Assembly: GCA_035235625.1 (NCBI GenBank)
Contig: CP141141.1
Span: 40,199,719-40,263,718, forward strand
Reading direction: 5' to 3'
Source: Saururus chinensis
Lineage: Eukaryota > Streptophyta > Magnoliopsida > Piperales > Saururaceae
DNA length: 64,000 nt
Made by a program: the position numbers and the translations under genes. Numbering within the stretch: position 1 is the stretch's first letter; each line of letters opens with the position of its first letter. The notes below the pieces were generated by a model, which saw only the letters and a list, made by a program, of their open reading frames with translations, was not told the origin of the DNA and made no database searches. This document shows, in pieces, positions 47,821-60,400 of this stretch.

Positions 47821-49214
47821 TTAGTATTTTTGACTTGCAGCTTCCTCGTTGGCCTTTCCCATCTTTGGAGAAAGAAGTGATGTATCAATCTAAAATAGCA
47901 CAATTGCAAGGGTAGTTTCTTTGTTAGGCCACGCAGTTATAATGCAATGTGGAAAGGTCTTTTTTAGTTAAACCCTCTCTAAGTCTCTAGAAATTAACTT
48001 TCAGCCGCCTACATGTTAAAAATGAGGAAAGATATCTTTCCATTTCAAATTATTCGCTTTTTTGCCTATTATGATGATTTTCTTGTTTTAAGGGTTATGT
48101 TTTCTATTTTTGCAAATTAGATGACTTTCAAACACATTATAAGAAGATATGGGCTTTCAGGGGATTACAAGCCGAGGGAAAGTGACATCCAAAATTTCCT
48201 TTAACAAGTAGGCTTTCAATATTGTCTTTCCTTTCTTATCAATATCCTTAGGAGCGCCCATAATGCAACTGTGACTAGGACTTGCATCATTTTGATCTCT
48301 AAGTTGCAAAAGTAAAAGCGAAGGGCAATATATTCTCCTCCCCTCGCCCTCACTTGAAAAGAGTATATTACATTTTGATTTATCATAACAAAATTATATC
48401 ACATTTTAAAACTCCAAACGCTCTAGTTTTTTTAATTTCTATAAATAATTAATAAAAAATATTTCTTTTAAAAATAAAAGGAAAAGACACAATGAATAAT
48501 TTTTTGAAAGTATCCCAATAAAGACTTACCTTTTCGTAGGGAGAAAATGCTTAATTTACTAGTTTGGTGTAATGTCATGTTTTTAAATAAAGTTTAGACA
48601 TGAGCGGTTAAGTATAACTTTCAAATTTTAGAGAGTTTACTTGGAATGGAGGGATAAAGCTCAAGCTACAACCTTGAGAAGTATGTTATGTAGGGATCTC
48701 ATTTGAAAATTGTAAAATAACTTACCCATGTGCGGTTTTATTTTGTAAGGCTCGTCGATAAATAGAAGCCTAAGAATACCAAAAATGCATAAATTCGAGT
48801 TCAAGAGAAAAAGTTATGACCTTGGGAATTTTTCAAAAGAAATGGGTTTTGTGGGCCATAGATTGACATGTGGCGGCCAAAGTATGGTCAAGCTAAATGG
48901 TACACAGTGAGCCACTGAGCCACATATTATCTCCGCTATTTATTGGCTTGCGAAGCTATAACACCACGAGCCACATGGCTCAACCAAATAGATAAGCTGC
49001 AAGGAGGGGTTTTGGACACAAGGAGACCTAATTCCACTCCTTCTTTTAGCCTTTATCTATCTAAAAAAAAATCCCTTGATGTGAGGTCATTTTAAACTTA
49101 ATTTAGCCAATTCAAAATACTTTCGTAGCTAATTTGAAGGTACTCTACACAATGAGAGGGCTAGTTTTGTGAGTTGAACATCCTAAAGAGAGAAAAATCC
49201 TAAGAAAAATAAAA

Positions 49215-49400
49215 ACTCTAGGGAAAAGTTTGAGAGAGAGAGAGAAAGAGCTCCAAAGAGAAAGTCCCAAGGAGAGAGTGAGCTCCGAAGAAAAAGTCCC
49301 AGGGAGAAAGAACTCCGAAGTGAAGGTCCATGAGAGAGAACTCCAAAGGTAAGGCACCAAAGAGAGAGAGAGGGCTCCTAAGTGAAGGTCTTTAAGGATA
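49215..49400. repeat. Purine minisatellite
   Basis: Five to six diverged units of about 26-30 bases built on GAGCTCCGAAGAGAAAGTCC separated by GAGAGA runs. Confidence 0.7.
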
Positions 49401-50789
49401 TGAGAAACTTCAGATAAAATGACCTAGAAAGTGTAGAGGTTTTGCCCACCACAACCCAAAAAGAAGAGAGGCTCCGTTGCCATGACCAAGGATGACAAGA
49501 GGCTTTGCTGCCACGATTAGGATAAAAAAAACATGGTAGGTAGTCTTAATTTCTAAATCCATGGTAGAATTAATATGTTTTTCTAAATATTCTTCTAGGG
49601 TTATGCCCAAAATCTCTATTTTTAAAATACTCATTATCCGTTGAATAAGTTGTCTAGTGTTTTGAGTGTTCACATTCTCTGGTCTCTAGATAGTTCATTG
49701 GTTAGTAAACTAGAAATTATTAAAGTAATTATTTTACATATAACCATACTTGGCTATAACGCACACATGAATTGGGATATCATGGAAAAATCACTTTCTT
49801 TATATCTTATTTTGCCTTATAAGTATAGTTGTAAGTCGTTTGGTATCACAACATTATATGAATAAATAATTTATCTATTTTTAAGAATAATTTATCAGAT
49901 TCTATGGACAAATGATTTATTAAATTTAGTAGTCAATTATTAGATTATGTGATTTGTCTTATTCTTTAAATGATAAATTTGTCAGATTCTTTGCATTGCA
50001 TATATAATGTTAATATTTTATAAAATAGGTTAGCTGTTAGGTAAAACTACATTTGGATATAATTTTATTAGAATAACATTGAAATGTTATCTAATAAGTA
50101 TGTATGCAACTAATATCACGACGGTGTGAACTTAATCAAAATAATAATAATTTATTATTTTATTCTACCAGAGTGGCTCAACAAAAGCATTGATGTATCA
50201 AATGATTGTTACAATTCTTGCACACATAAGATGATCTTATTGATGGTAAGAAAATTTTATTAGGATAATTTTGATTTCTATATTAGGTTTTGCACTTGTG
50301 TTTGAGGTGTTTGTGGACCTAGAGTGTTATATTTGGCGTTTGGCTAGCAAAATTTTTATTTTTTTATGTTTTTGGACTAACATCTTCCCATGGAAAGTAA
50401 TGATGTCAATAGTGTCAAGTCGGCCTTCAAGATTATTTTAATAATTTCATATCATTTACATTTTCAACAAAATATTATGTATATTTTGTATATATATATT
50501 TGGGATAATAGACATTAACAACCCTAAACATTAAAAATACATGCCTTAGCCCTAAAATGGAGGTTGAAAGAGAATTAGCTTTAAGAGAATTAGTGAGTGG
50601 CCTCTAAAAAAAGAATGTTGACACTAGATCTTAGCATATATATTTGGCAGTTGAGAAAGATTAATAAATAATAAGAAAATAGATACTCATAAATAAGGGT
50701 GGGTCTAGAAAATAAGAAGATTGCATGTTAAATAAATGTGTATTTAGCAAGTTAGGCGGGCTAAATAGGTAATTACCCTCTTCGAGCCT

Positions 50790-50798
50790 TATAAATAG
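50790..50798 (+). promoter_or_regulatory. TATA box of the BPA1-like gene
   Basis: TATAAATAG lies upstream of a CT-rich untranslated exon. A start site about 30 bases downstream (near 50825) fits the exon that ends at 51009. Confidence 0.6.
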
Positions 50799-51009
50799 GG
50801 TAACACGAACTTAAATTCTTATATTAATAAGATCATATCGGGTTTTGGTAAAGTTTTGACAGCCCAGATCAAAACTGACCGTCTCCCTGTTTCAAATACA
50901 TGAGCCCACACTGCGAGATTCTGTAGCTGCATCCCGAGTCTTCTAACATTCCCTCTCCTTCCTTTTTGTCTTCCAGCTCCGACTTCCAATTTCCGACTCC
51001 CAAACAAAG

Positions 51010-51919
51010 GTGAGAGATTTGTTATGCCAAATCTGAACCCATTATTAGTATGTGTTTTCGTTTTATGTGTAAGAATTTTTTCATTGCCTAAATGGGTATC
51101 CTTTAAAGATATCGCTTATTATTTTGAGTTCTTCTTTTGTTCCAAAAATTTGCCCATATCTTCAACTGGGTTTCCTCACTCGTGTAATTCCCTGAGAGCG
51201 TTAATTTTTTTAGATTTCTATCGACTGTTGGTTTGTTAACCTTGTAATAATTTTGTGCCGAGCCGTTGTTGGGATCAGAGTGGTGAAACCTTTTGCTAGG
51301 ACTTGGATTTATGATTGCTTAGTTTGTCCCTTCCTGCACTGTGCTTCTTACTAATTTGAGTCTTATCCTTGTTTTCGTGCTTGATTCTTCTCCTTATTTG
51401 AGTTGTTTTTTTCCCTTTCAGCTTTTATTTTAATTTTTTAGCATTTATAACAGTTTTCCCTAATTAATCATCATTACGTTTTATGATTGCAATCTTGACT
51501 GAACACCCTCTTGAAAGGGGCATGCGTGGTATTAATAGCTCTGACGAATGGGAAAAAAAAAATACCGTGGGTAACTCAGCAGTGTAATTGTGCATGTGGA
51601 TGTTGATTTCTGTTGCTCATTTCGTTCATGGGTAATTTTTCTTGGAATTTTGAGAATGTTGATGCATGAGAAACTTTTATGTCATTCCTAGTTCCTGGAG
51701 ACCTGATTTGGTTCCTCCAACTTGAGGTGAATTTTAATTAGGGCTTCTGCAGTTGTAGGATTTTGAAAATGGATACTGTTGTATAACTGCTTAGTAATAG
51801 GGGAAATTGTTGATTAGAATGCTACTGAATGGGAAAATTGTTGCATGCTCAGCGTCTCTTTTCCGCTTCTGTGGAGAAATAGCTTAAAATCTGTTTTCTC
51901 TTTCTCGGTCCATACTCAG
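51010..51919 (+). other. 5'-UTR intron of the BPA1-like gene
   Basis: The leader exon ends in CCCAAACAAAG at 51009, followed by GTGAGA. The acceptor CCATACTCAG ends at 51919, 49 bases before the start codon. The 910-base intron is T-rich, as plant leader introns usually are, and may boost expression (inference). Confidence 0.65.
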
Positions 51920-51968
51920 GTTCAGGAAAAACGACTTCCAAAAGCCTGAGCATACAGGGCAAGTGATC

Positions 51969-53478
51969 ATGGGCGAAAGTGGGCATACAGTAGAAGTTAC
52001 TAATCTATCTCCTAATGCGACGGAGAAGGATGTTTATGACTTTTTCAAATTTTCTGGAACAATTGAGCATGTTGAGATTGCCAGGTGATTTATATGCTCT
52101 TTGTTGTTGTGTAACTTTTTTAATTATCTCTTTAAACTGTTACTTTGAATTTTGAACTCTTTTAGTTGAGTAGTTTAGCAATCTTTCACCTCTTAGAATC
52201 TATATTAATCTTTTATTTTGTGAACAGGTCGGGCGAAGGATATGCTTGTACTGCTTATGTGACATTTAGAGAACCTCGTGCCTTGGAAACTGCCGTACTG
52301 CTGAGTGTAAGTTCAGACACAATTGGATGTGTATTCCATTTTCTAAAGAACTTTGCTGACGTTGATTTTGTCAATCCTTTTCAAAAATTGCTCTTCAGTT
52401 TTTGGAGGACATATAAGAAAAGATGAAACAACCTGAGGATCTTCAGCCACTGATCTTAAAATATTGTTGTACCTTGATGTCCACGTTCAAAGTACAATAT
52501 AGCATCTCCCTCGTTAAGCTGTTTATTAACCTGTTTATGTTTTTTTAAACTCAGTTAAAGTGAAGAGTTTGCCAATCCAGCCACTGGCATGCTAGATAGG
52601 ACCTCCTCTGTCGAGTGAGAGTCCCAGGTTTGAGTTGAGCCTGTGGCACCTTTGTAGGGAGGGAGGTTAGGATTTGGGTGGTGGGACTTACTGTGTCTTG
52701 GATATGTATTAAAAGAAAAAAAGCCGAAAATTTTACACATTGCGTAATTTTCTACTGCTAATTACCTTGTTACTAAGTGATGAAAGTGGTTTCTTCTTGT
52801 GCTTGCTTTTCCAGGGAGCTACAATTGTTGATCAACAAGTATGCATAGTTCGATGGGGACAGTATGAAGATGCTTTTGATTTTTGGGACAGACCTACATG
52901 GCGGATTGAAGAGGATACTACTCCAATGGTAATGTGCTGCTCATAATTTAGTGTGTGTTTTCCCACCTATTTTGAATCTTGAATTTTGAATAATAATTGA
53001 AACTGCGAAGTGTTAAGCCTGTCCATCTCCGACTCTTATATCTTAGCAGTCTGCACAAGGGTCGAATTTTGTCTCAACTCCGGGAGAAGCAATTACGATG
53101 ACGCAAGATGTAGTAAAAATCATGTTAGCCAAGGGCTACATTCTAGGCAAGGATGCATTAAGCAAGGCAAAAGCTTTCGATGAATCGCATCAGGTATCTG
53201 CAACTGCAGTAGCGAAAGTTGCTGAAATAAGCAAGCGGATCGGACTGACAGATAAAATTTATGCTGGAGTGGAGGCAGCCAAATCAGTAGATGATCGTTA
53301 CCATGTGTCGGAGACAACTAAAACGGCTGTATCTGCAACAAGCAGGACAGCTGCAGCCGCGGCTAGTTCAGTACTCAACAGCAGTTATTTTTCGGCAGGA
53401 GCCCTTTGGGTTTCAGGTGCTTTAAGCAAAGCGGCTAAAGTAGCTGCAGATTTGGGTAGTCGTAGTGATCAGAAATGA
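51969..53478 (+). CDS. RRM protein of the BPA1 (binding partner of ACD11) family
   Basis: Four coding exons, 51969-52084, 52228-52306, 52815-52928 and 53047-53478, encode 246 residues (245 if the second acceptor at 53049 is used). The N-terminal RRM (residues about 6-78) starts HTVEVTNLSPNATEKDVYDF, has the RNP1-like GYACTAYVTF and ends GATIVDQQVCI. The C-terminal block EDVV-type MTQDVVKIMLAKGYILGKDAL, then KRIGLTDKI, VDDRYHVSETTKTA and GALWVSGALSKAAKVA, is the conserved tail of plant BPA1 and its relatives. BPA1 proteins bind ACD11, a ceramide-1-phosphate transfer protein, and restrain cell death and immunity. RNA binding by the RRM is not established because RNP1 is atypical. This member, with WGQYEDAFDFWDRPTW, is nearest to the shorter BPA1-like proteins. 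Exact orthology is not settled. Confidence 0.92.
52571..52722 (+). mobile_element. SINE-like repeat, copy 2, in intron 2 of the BPA1-like gene
   Basis: Matches 19926-20080. A box-A-like TGGCATGCTAG and a box-B-like GGTTTGAGTTG lie about 42 bases apart, and the copy ends GATATGTATTAAAAG plus A-rich tail. Suggests a tRNA-derived SINE. Confidence 0.5.
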
Positions 53479-54437
53479 GTTAAGAGTACACACGCTATTG
53501 GGAACTGTAGGGAGCTTGTATCTCAAGTTACTGCGAACTGACGAACACAAATGTGATGTATATTTGTCTTTATATTTTATATCATGTCTTTATATATTGT
53601 ATTAATTATGACGTTTTTTTGGCAGTGTGTTAATATATGTCTTGGAAAGTATGCCTAGTAAAGACGCAAAATTTGATAAGTTGGAAATTTTGGGCGAATT
53701 TCAGTCATCCATTTTGGCGAGGCCTGTGATTGATCATTTTAATTGACCTTTTTCTTTTATTGATTTTGTCTCGGTACCTAAGTGGCATCTGCATGATATT
53801 TTTATCTCTATGTTATTTTTAATAATAATAATAATTTAATATTATTTATATAATTTTCTTTAGTGCATCATACCAGAAGGAAAATAAGCCAACGATTGGG
53901 ATCATCAATTGCGAGGTGCTACGTGGATGTTGGTCACATTCTAGATTGTTGAATCTAGGTAAAGCAGCGGTCGTGGAGTGAGATTGACGGCCTTTTCATT
54001 TGTCTTGTTTGTGATAAAAAACAAAATAGCTTATTTTATGCCGACATCACGGAATTTGCTTGGCAATTTAGGGACCGACAAGTGACATTTCTTGAGAAGA
54101 TATTTTTCGATTCATATCAACATGTAGATAGTATTATTTTATGTATTATGTACAAATACAAGATATTATGTACTAACTCGAAGGCCACCAATCAACTAGA
54201 TTATGAAACTGGGATTACCGGTGGTCATTTCGTTCGTATCCAACTACGGTATAAAAAGGATTTCGTCCATACCGCCAAGGTATCGGGCCCAGCTCGAACC
54301 GCTGCACCTCTTCATTTGATTGATTCATTCGACCCTGTCTTCGTTCCGCCTTCACACCCGGCGCCAGATCCCGTCACTTGTCTCTTCCCAGATCTGCGTC
54401 TGACGCCGGCGATTCGCATGTCCGGAGAACCGGCCAG
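53479..54437. other. Spacer between BPA1-like gene and SUT2
   Basis: BPA1-like 3' UTR and the SUT2 promoter and leader. Composition shifts from AT-rich to GC-rich at about 54280, consistent with the SUT2 leader. A short upstream ORF lies at 54418-54441. No additional gene was seen. Confidence 0.5.
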
Positions 54438-54441
54438 ATGA
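54418..54441 (+). promoter_or_regulatory. Upstream ORF overlapping the SUT2 start (ATGA)
   Basis: ATG at 54418 opens a 7-residue frame (MSGEPAR) that ends in TGA at 54439-54441. This stop overlaps the main ATG (54438-54440) as ATGA. Ribosomes finishing the uORF are placed directly on the main start, so it may tune SUT2 translation (inference). Confidence 0.5.
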
Positions 54442-57400
54442 ACTCGCCGACTCGCAGTGGGAGGAAGACGGACTCGGTCTCGATCCGGGTCCCCTACGAG
54501 CACCTGAAGCAGGCCGAAGTGGAGCTGGTCGGCATCAATGGCTCCCCTGACCGGCCCGACGGTAGGATTTCGAATGGCTCTGCTTCGGAAGATTCCGCCG
54601 CTTCTTCATCTCCTACTCAGCCCGTTAATGCCGGGCTGAAGACGCTGATTCTAGGTTCTATGGTCGCTGCTGGTGTTCAGTTTGGTTGGGCTCTTCAGCT
54701 CTCTCTCTTGACTCCGTATATTCAGGTCGCTCGGCGCCGCGCCCATGTTTTTTGTTTTTATCTTTTTGTCTTCATATAAATATGCGTCTCTAAGGATGAT
54801 TCTGATCATTGAAAATCGTGAAGTACTTGAATTGCGAGAAAAAGTTGGCGTTTTGCTTTGAAACTGAGGAAAATTGTGTTAGTTTTACTTGTATTAGATT
54901 TCCTTCCATGAAAAGTAGTTATTTTGGACTTCTTTAATCTCTTTCGTTTTGGCTGTTAAGTAGAGTTGAGGCTAACTTGAATAAGTTTCGCATTTATTTC
55001 GGGTCTATGGGACTTGGTTTTAGGCCAGTAGATGCATAACGACGACTTTGGGCTCTTGCATGGTCTGTTAATTGGATATTTTACTATTTTGAGTTATATC
55101 AGCAGCACTTAGGAATTATATTCTACACTGCTTTTACCTTTCGTAGCCTAATTTCAATAATCTTTGGGCTCCTTGTCGAATGCTTGTGGTTATGAGAATA
55201 CCTTTTATATTTGATATTTTTTTAACGTTGGAATATAAGACTTGTTTAGGTATTTGCAGTTTATGTGGTCTAATTCTGGAGGAAATAAGCCTGCTCACAG
55301 TTAGTCTTTGACCTGGTTTATATGTCATTATTGTTTGGATGGTCTTGTCCTTTTTCAGTCCTCTGTCTTTCTCGCTTGGTCTCACTTGCTTTGGTTGCCC
55401 ATCTTTATGTGTTGCATTTTTTTTTTAATGCATGGAAGTTTACTTTCAAATTGCTTTTGGATACCCTCCCTAGCATTAATTTTTTTACTTCTAACTGGTG
55501 CAGACTCTTGGCATACAGCACGCTTTTTCTTCATTTATTTGGCTGTGTGGCCCTATTACAGGCCTTGTGGTATGTGATTGCAACTACTCTATGTTTTCGT
55601 ATTAGTATTGGTCTTGTATATTTTTCTCTTTCTTTGCTGCATTATTAATACCGAAAATATGTAACATTTAATATGTTGATACATTAGTAGTTTTTAAAGA
55701 CTACCATATTTCTTGATAGAATAAGCAGATATTTTTTATGCTGTTGCCTGCAATTTGATTTTCTATGTAGGTCTCATATGTAATGCTATGTTTAAGTCCG
55801 CTGTCTTTATGTAGGAATGCATTAGGTAGTTTTTAAAGTGAAACCGTAATCCAAAACTAAGCTTTAAGAATGAGTTGTAAGTTTAAGAAAATGGAGGGTA
55901 GAATGATATTGATGTCTTATCATCACCGGTTTGGTATCTTTTTAAAAAATGGATTCCAAGCCTTATGATGTTATTTTGTTCATTAGCTTTTACTATAGGG
56001 TTTATGCATCCCTATTTTTACTACGGATGAAATCGAGCTGGATATGAACTGGATACTAGTGAGATCCACATCCAGCCTGGATTAAAAGCAGAGCTAAAAT
56101 GTTTTTCCTCTTCAGGATCCAGATTCAAATATGGGTTTGGATCTATTCACCTCCATCTGGATATTAGCTATTCAGGTTAAACGCTAGATTTCAGACTAAT
56201 AAATATATACCATATAAAAAAACTGATTCATTTACATAAAATATTTTAATAACTAAAAAACGTACCAAATATGGTCTGAATACATGTTTGTGGATATTGC
56301 TTGTGTAAGTTCCTGGTCCAAATTTAATTTTAAAATGGTTAGATGCAAAGATCCTGGTCCAGACCAAAACAGCAGGATTTAGGCCCGATTCTGGTCATTC
56401 ATGTTGCAATTTCTTCCCTATTTGTTATCAATTTTGTTGTTTGCTTCAAGGGCAGTGACATTAGCAATGAATATAGGTGCGTTCACATGAGTTAACACAA
56501 CTACTTGTTTTACCATATATGAGATCAAATAAAAGATCCCTGTTGTTCATTTAATATCTGCTGCAAAATCTATTGACTAATTAGTATCCCATTGTTTCAA
56601 ACTGTTGCATGTAGAAGTCATTCAATCTTTTCCTTGTTAATTGGACCTTCTACATTTTAGTCATCTTGAATGTTTCCTCTTTGCTTTGTATATGATGATT
56701 TTAGAATGTGAACTTCATCAGGTTCAGCCTTGTGTTGGTATTTGGAGTGATAAATGTCATTCAAGATATGGAAGAAGGCGACCTTTTATTGTTATTGGGT
56801 CTCTAATGATCTCTATAGCCGTGAGTGCACGTGGTCCATAAACTGATTTTAAATAGTGGGTTGAGTAGCTCATTGTATGACCATTTAAAATTTGACTTGT
56901 AATTTAGGTGACAATAATTGGGTTTTCTGCAGACATTGGGTACATATTAGGGGATACCAAGGAGGATTGCAAGTGAGTAACTTAGATAATGGTCCATATT
57001 TTGGATATTATGAAGGCTTTGCGTTTGATCTAACTTAACCATACACATGCAGAGTCTATAAAGGCACTCGAACAAGAGCAGCTATTGTTTTTGTGATTGG
57101 TTTTTGGATGCTTGATCTTGCTAATAATACTGTGCAAGTAAGTTTGAAATATAATTATCTTGATTTCCAGATTTTTTAATTTATTGTGTATTAAGTATTA
57201 ACAAGGTTCTGTGATTAATATTTCTTGTAATTGCATTGATAGGGTCCTGCTCGTGCACTTTTAGCTGATCTCTCAGGTTGATATCATTATCCGTTATTTA
57301 TCTATTATTTAGATACTTTTACCTTTTCAATGAATGTATGAATTACAATTACATATTTGCTTATGAAGTAGAAGTGGCTGACATGTGATGCTGTCATATA

Positions 57401-60400
57401 TTAGGACCCGACCAAAAAAGTTTAGCAAATGCAATATTTTGCTCTTGGATGGCTCTTGGAAATGTCCTTGGGTTTTCTGCTGGTGCTAGTGGCAATTGGC
57501 ACAGGTAATATTCTTTTAGGTAGCTTTTGTTTGTTAGTATTTATCAAAATAATCATATTATAGTATAAAGCAAATTGTAGTACTATAGAACTATCAAATT
57601 CTGACTATGTGACCTATGCTTTTTAACACTAATCCCTATTTTACTCCTATTTGACCCATCCTAATCCCCAAAAAAGCCAAAGCTATTAGAATCTTAATCC
57701 CTATTTTTTAGGTTATGTTGATTTTAATTTTATAATATTATATCTTGCATTCCCAAGCTCGGATTCGCGCATTCTTGGTATCATTAGAAAGCTATCAACG
57801 AACTCTATTAAATGAGATCCTACATGACTATGTTTTCTTGAACTTTTTTGTAGCCCTACCAATATAACACACTTCTCAATGATAATTTTTTATATTTTGC
57901 ATATATTATACATATTTGTATTCGTGTATTTTTCACGCCAGTGGAAAACCCCCAAAGAGCTCTATCATATGAGACCTGTTGCCAAATTGGTCCTAAATAT
58001 TATTAACATGCTCCATGACATAGTCTTTCGACACCACGCCATTGTATTCGCCGACTTATGGCATAATATTTAGCCTATGAGATTTGAATTCACATTTGCC
58101 AACTACGAGTGTATATGGGTTAGTATAGTGCCTGTTTGTATAACTAATGATCATTATGATGCTCAAAGCTATATATTGTCACTATATCATGAAAGGGATG
58201 CCTTTGTTTAATACATATTTTATTTTATCTTATCTAATTTATGTTTACATGCGTAATGCGTCTGCATTCTTGCTAGTTTCTTATAAAATGAATTTGATGT
58301 GCTGCTTTTGTTACTTTTTGGTTCAAGCTTGGATTTTTATCATTTTAATTATCTGCATTTTGCACTAATTACTTTTCAACATGAAAGAGATTAATTCCTA
58401 ATTGGCTGATTTGATTTTCTCCTTTATGTTTTTATTCTTTGAAAATTCATCATGTCCAATGATCCAAAAATTTCGGATATGGCGGTGAAAGAAGATTTTA
58501 GTTCATTATATGTTACAAGTTCCTAATATGTAACAGGTGGTTTCCATTTTTGACAACGAAAGCATGTTGTGAAGCTTGTGGAAATCTGAAAGCAGCTTTT
58601 TTTGTTGCTGTGGTAAGTTTTGTACCATTAATTCCCTCTGATTCTTAAAACAATATTCTGCTTATGATTCTACTAGATTGTGGAAGTTGTTCAAGTATCC
58701 ACAGAAACTGGCAATATGCAGCATAAAGATGAAGGGTGCCTTAAGATGCTTGTTTGCTAAATTTTTTAATTTCAAGTTTTGGGCAATTTTGTTTAGATAC
58801 AAAGAACAACCAAAGGAAATACTTTGATTGGGATCATGTTTTACTTACCTAGAAGCATTCAACCTATAAAAAATGACAATTTTGAGCAAAGGAAATAATT
58901 TGGTGTGTTATTGTCCGTCACTTTCAATTTGGATTTAACTCTATCAACATGTTTCAGAGTTGAGGAAAATGCTTAAGTTCAGACAAAATGTATGACCTTA
59001 AGAAAAATGATTATAAGTAACAACGGATACGGAAATGCACGTGTGTACTTAAGGACAAGCATTCCAAATTTGAGAAAAGAATGTATTACGAATGCGCGTA
59101 ATTGCTGGAAACTGTGTACTTGTAGAAAGGAAAATGATAATGGCCCAACAAATCTATCCAACAAAACCCTCCAACTCTGACTTGGCTGGTTTTGGTTGGA
59201 CAGAGGAAAAGTAGGCTATGTGGAGTCCACTTTCTCTGTCCAACCAAAACCTGCCACATCACAGTTGGGTGATTTTGTTGGATGTGTATCAGTTTCCTTG
59301 TAGAAAATATCTTTGATATAGAATTAAATGATATTGGAGTTGATGACTGGTTGAACGTGATCAGAATAAGTGCATTATCATAATGTATTAGATGATGAAG
59401 TGATAAGGAGGCAGCATTATTTGGTTTTCATGTTGAATTAAAACATAAAAGGAACTTGTTAATTCTAAGAATGTCTTCAAGCCACCAACTATATCCCCGC
59501 TCCCTCACCCCAAAAATAAAGAGATGTTCTGGAGGACAACAATAAGGAGGAGAAAAGGTGTTGCAAATGATTTTATGTGGGAAAGAAGATGCTTTTCTGC
59601 CAATGGATGTTGTTACATTGCTGGTACAACACCGTTCTGTCATCTGCAGGAGTGTCACTTAGGGAAGGTTGGGCCATTAGTTTTTGTTACTGCTTAGCGG
59701 GCTTCAAATTGGAAAGCTTGAGGAGAAAAGAATCTCTTCCACTTCTTAATCCAATTATAAATGCTTAAATTTTAAGAATTGATGTTATGATCCTAAAATT
59801 TATCTTCAGTTATGGCCCTTTTGGTGAGTCCTTTAACAGTTTGCCAGAGATAATCCCATGCTTGGATTAAAATCCTAGATAAGCTAACTTAATGATTTGG
59901 TCAACTTTGACCAGAGTGAGTGTCACCATCACTAGTGAAATACATCACAATCTTGGCATAAAAATAGGATAAAGCCATCTGGAAAGGGCTACCGAGAGGT
60001 AAAAATGACCACCTAGAGTTAAGGGTAGTTAACATTTGGTGGACTCTATGGAATGTTATGAATCCAAGGTTTTTACAGGACTTGACTTGATGCGTTTTAC
60101 AAGTACCTGGACTTTTTATCTTTTGTTAAGTCCTTAATTTGGCTATTATCTATGCATTTTTTTGAATGTTTGTGCATATATTTTCCCCTATATTTGACCG
60201 TATCTTTGAACAAGTTTTCTGATTTTTATGCAGGTCTACCTTACATTGTGCACACTTGTTACATTATTTTTTGCGAAGGAGGTGCCATTACAGGCACAAA
60301 CAGCGATCAATTTATCTGATTCTGCTCCTTTGTTGAATGATTCTCATTCAAATATCCAGGCCTCAGATATAAGTTTCGAAAGGCACCTGTCTGAGAAACA

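Larger units (their letters stand above)
47362..50789. other. LCB1 3' region and intergenic DNA
   Basis: Contains the LCB1 3' UTR, a 120-bp-period duplication (47601-47820), and a likely degenerate LTR-type repeat at 48330-49640 with a purine minisatellite (49215-49400). AT-rich sequence follows up to the BPA1-like promoter. No gene was recognised. Confidence 0.5.

Noticed and set aside
54378..54437. In-frame extension of the sucrose transporter upstream of the chosen start
   Set aside because: The extension begins with TTG, not ATG; the first in-frame ATG is 54438 and gives the N-terminus typical of the SUC3 clade.
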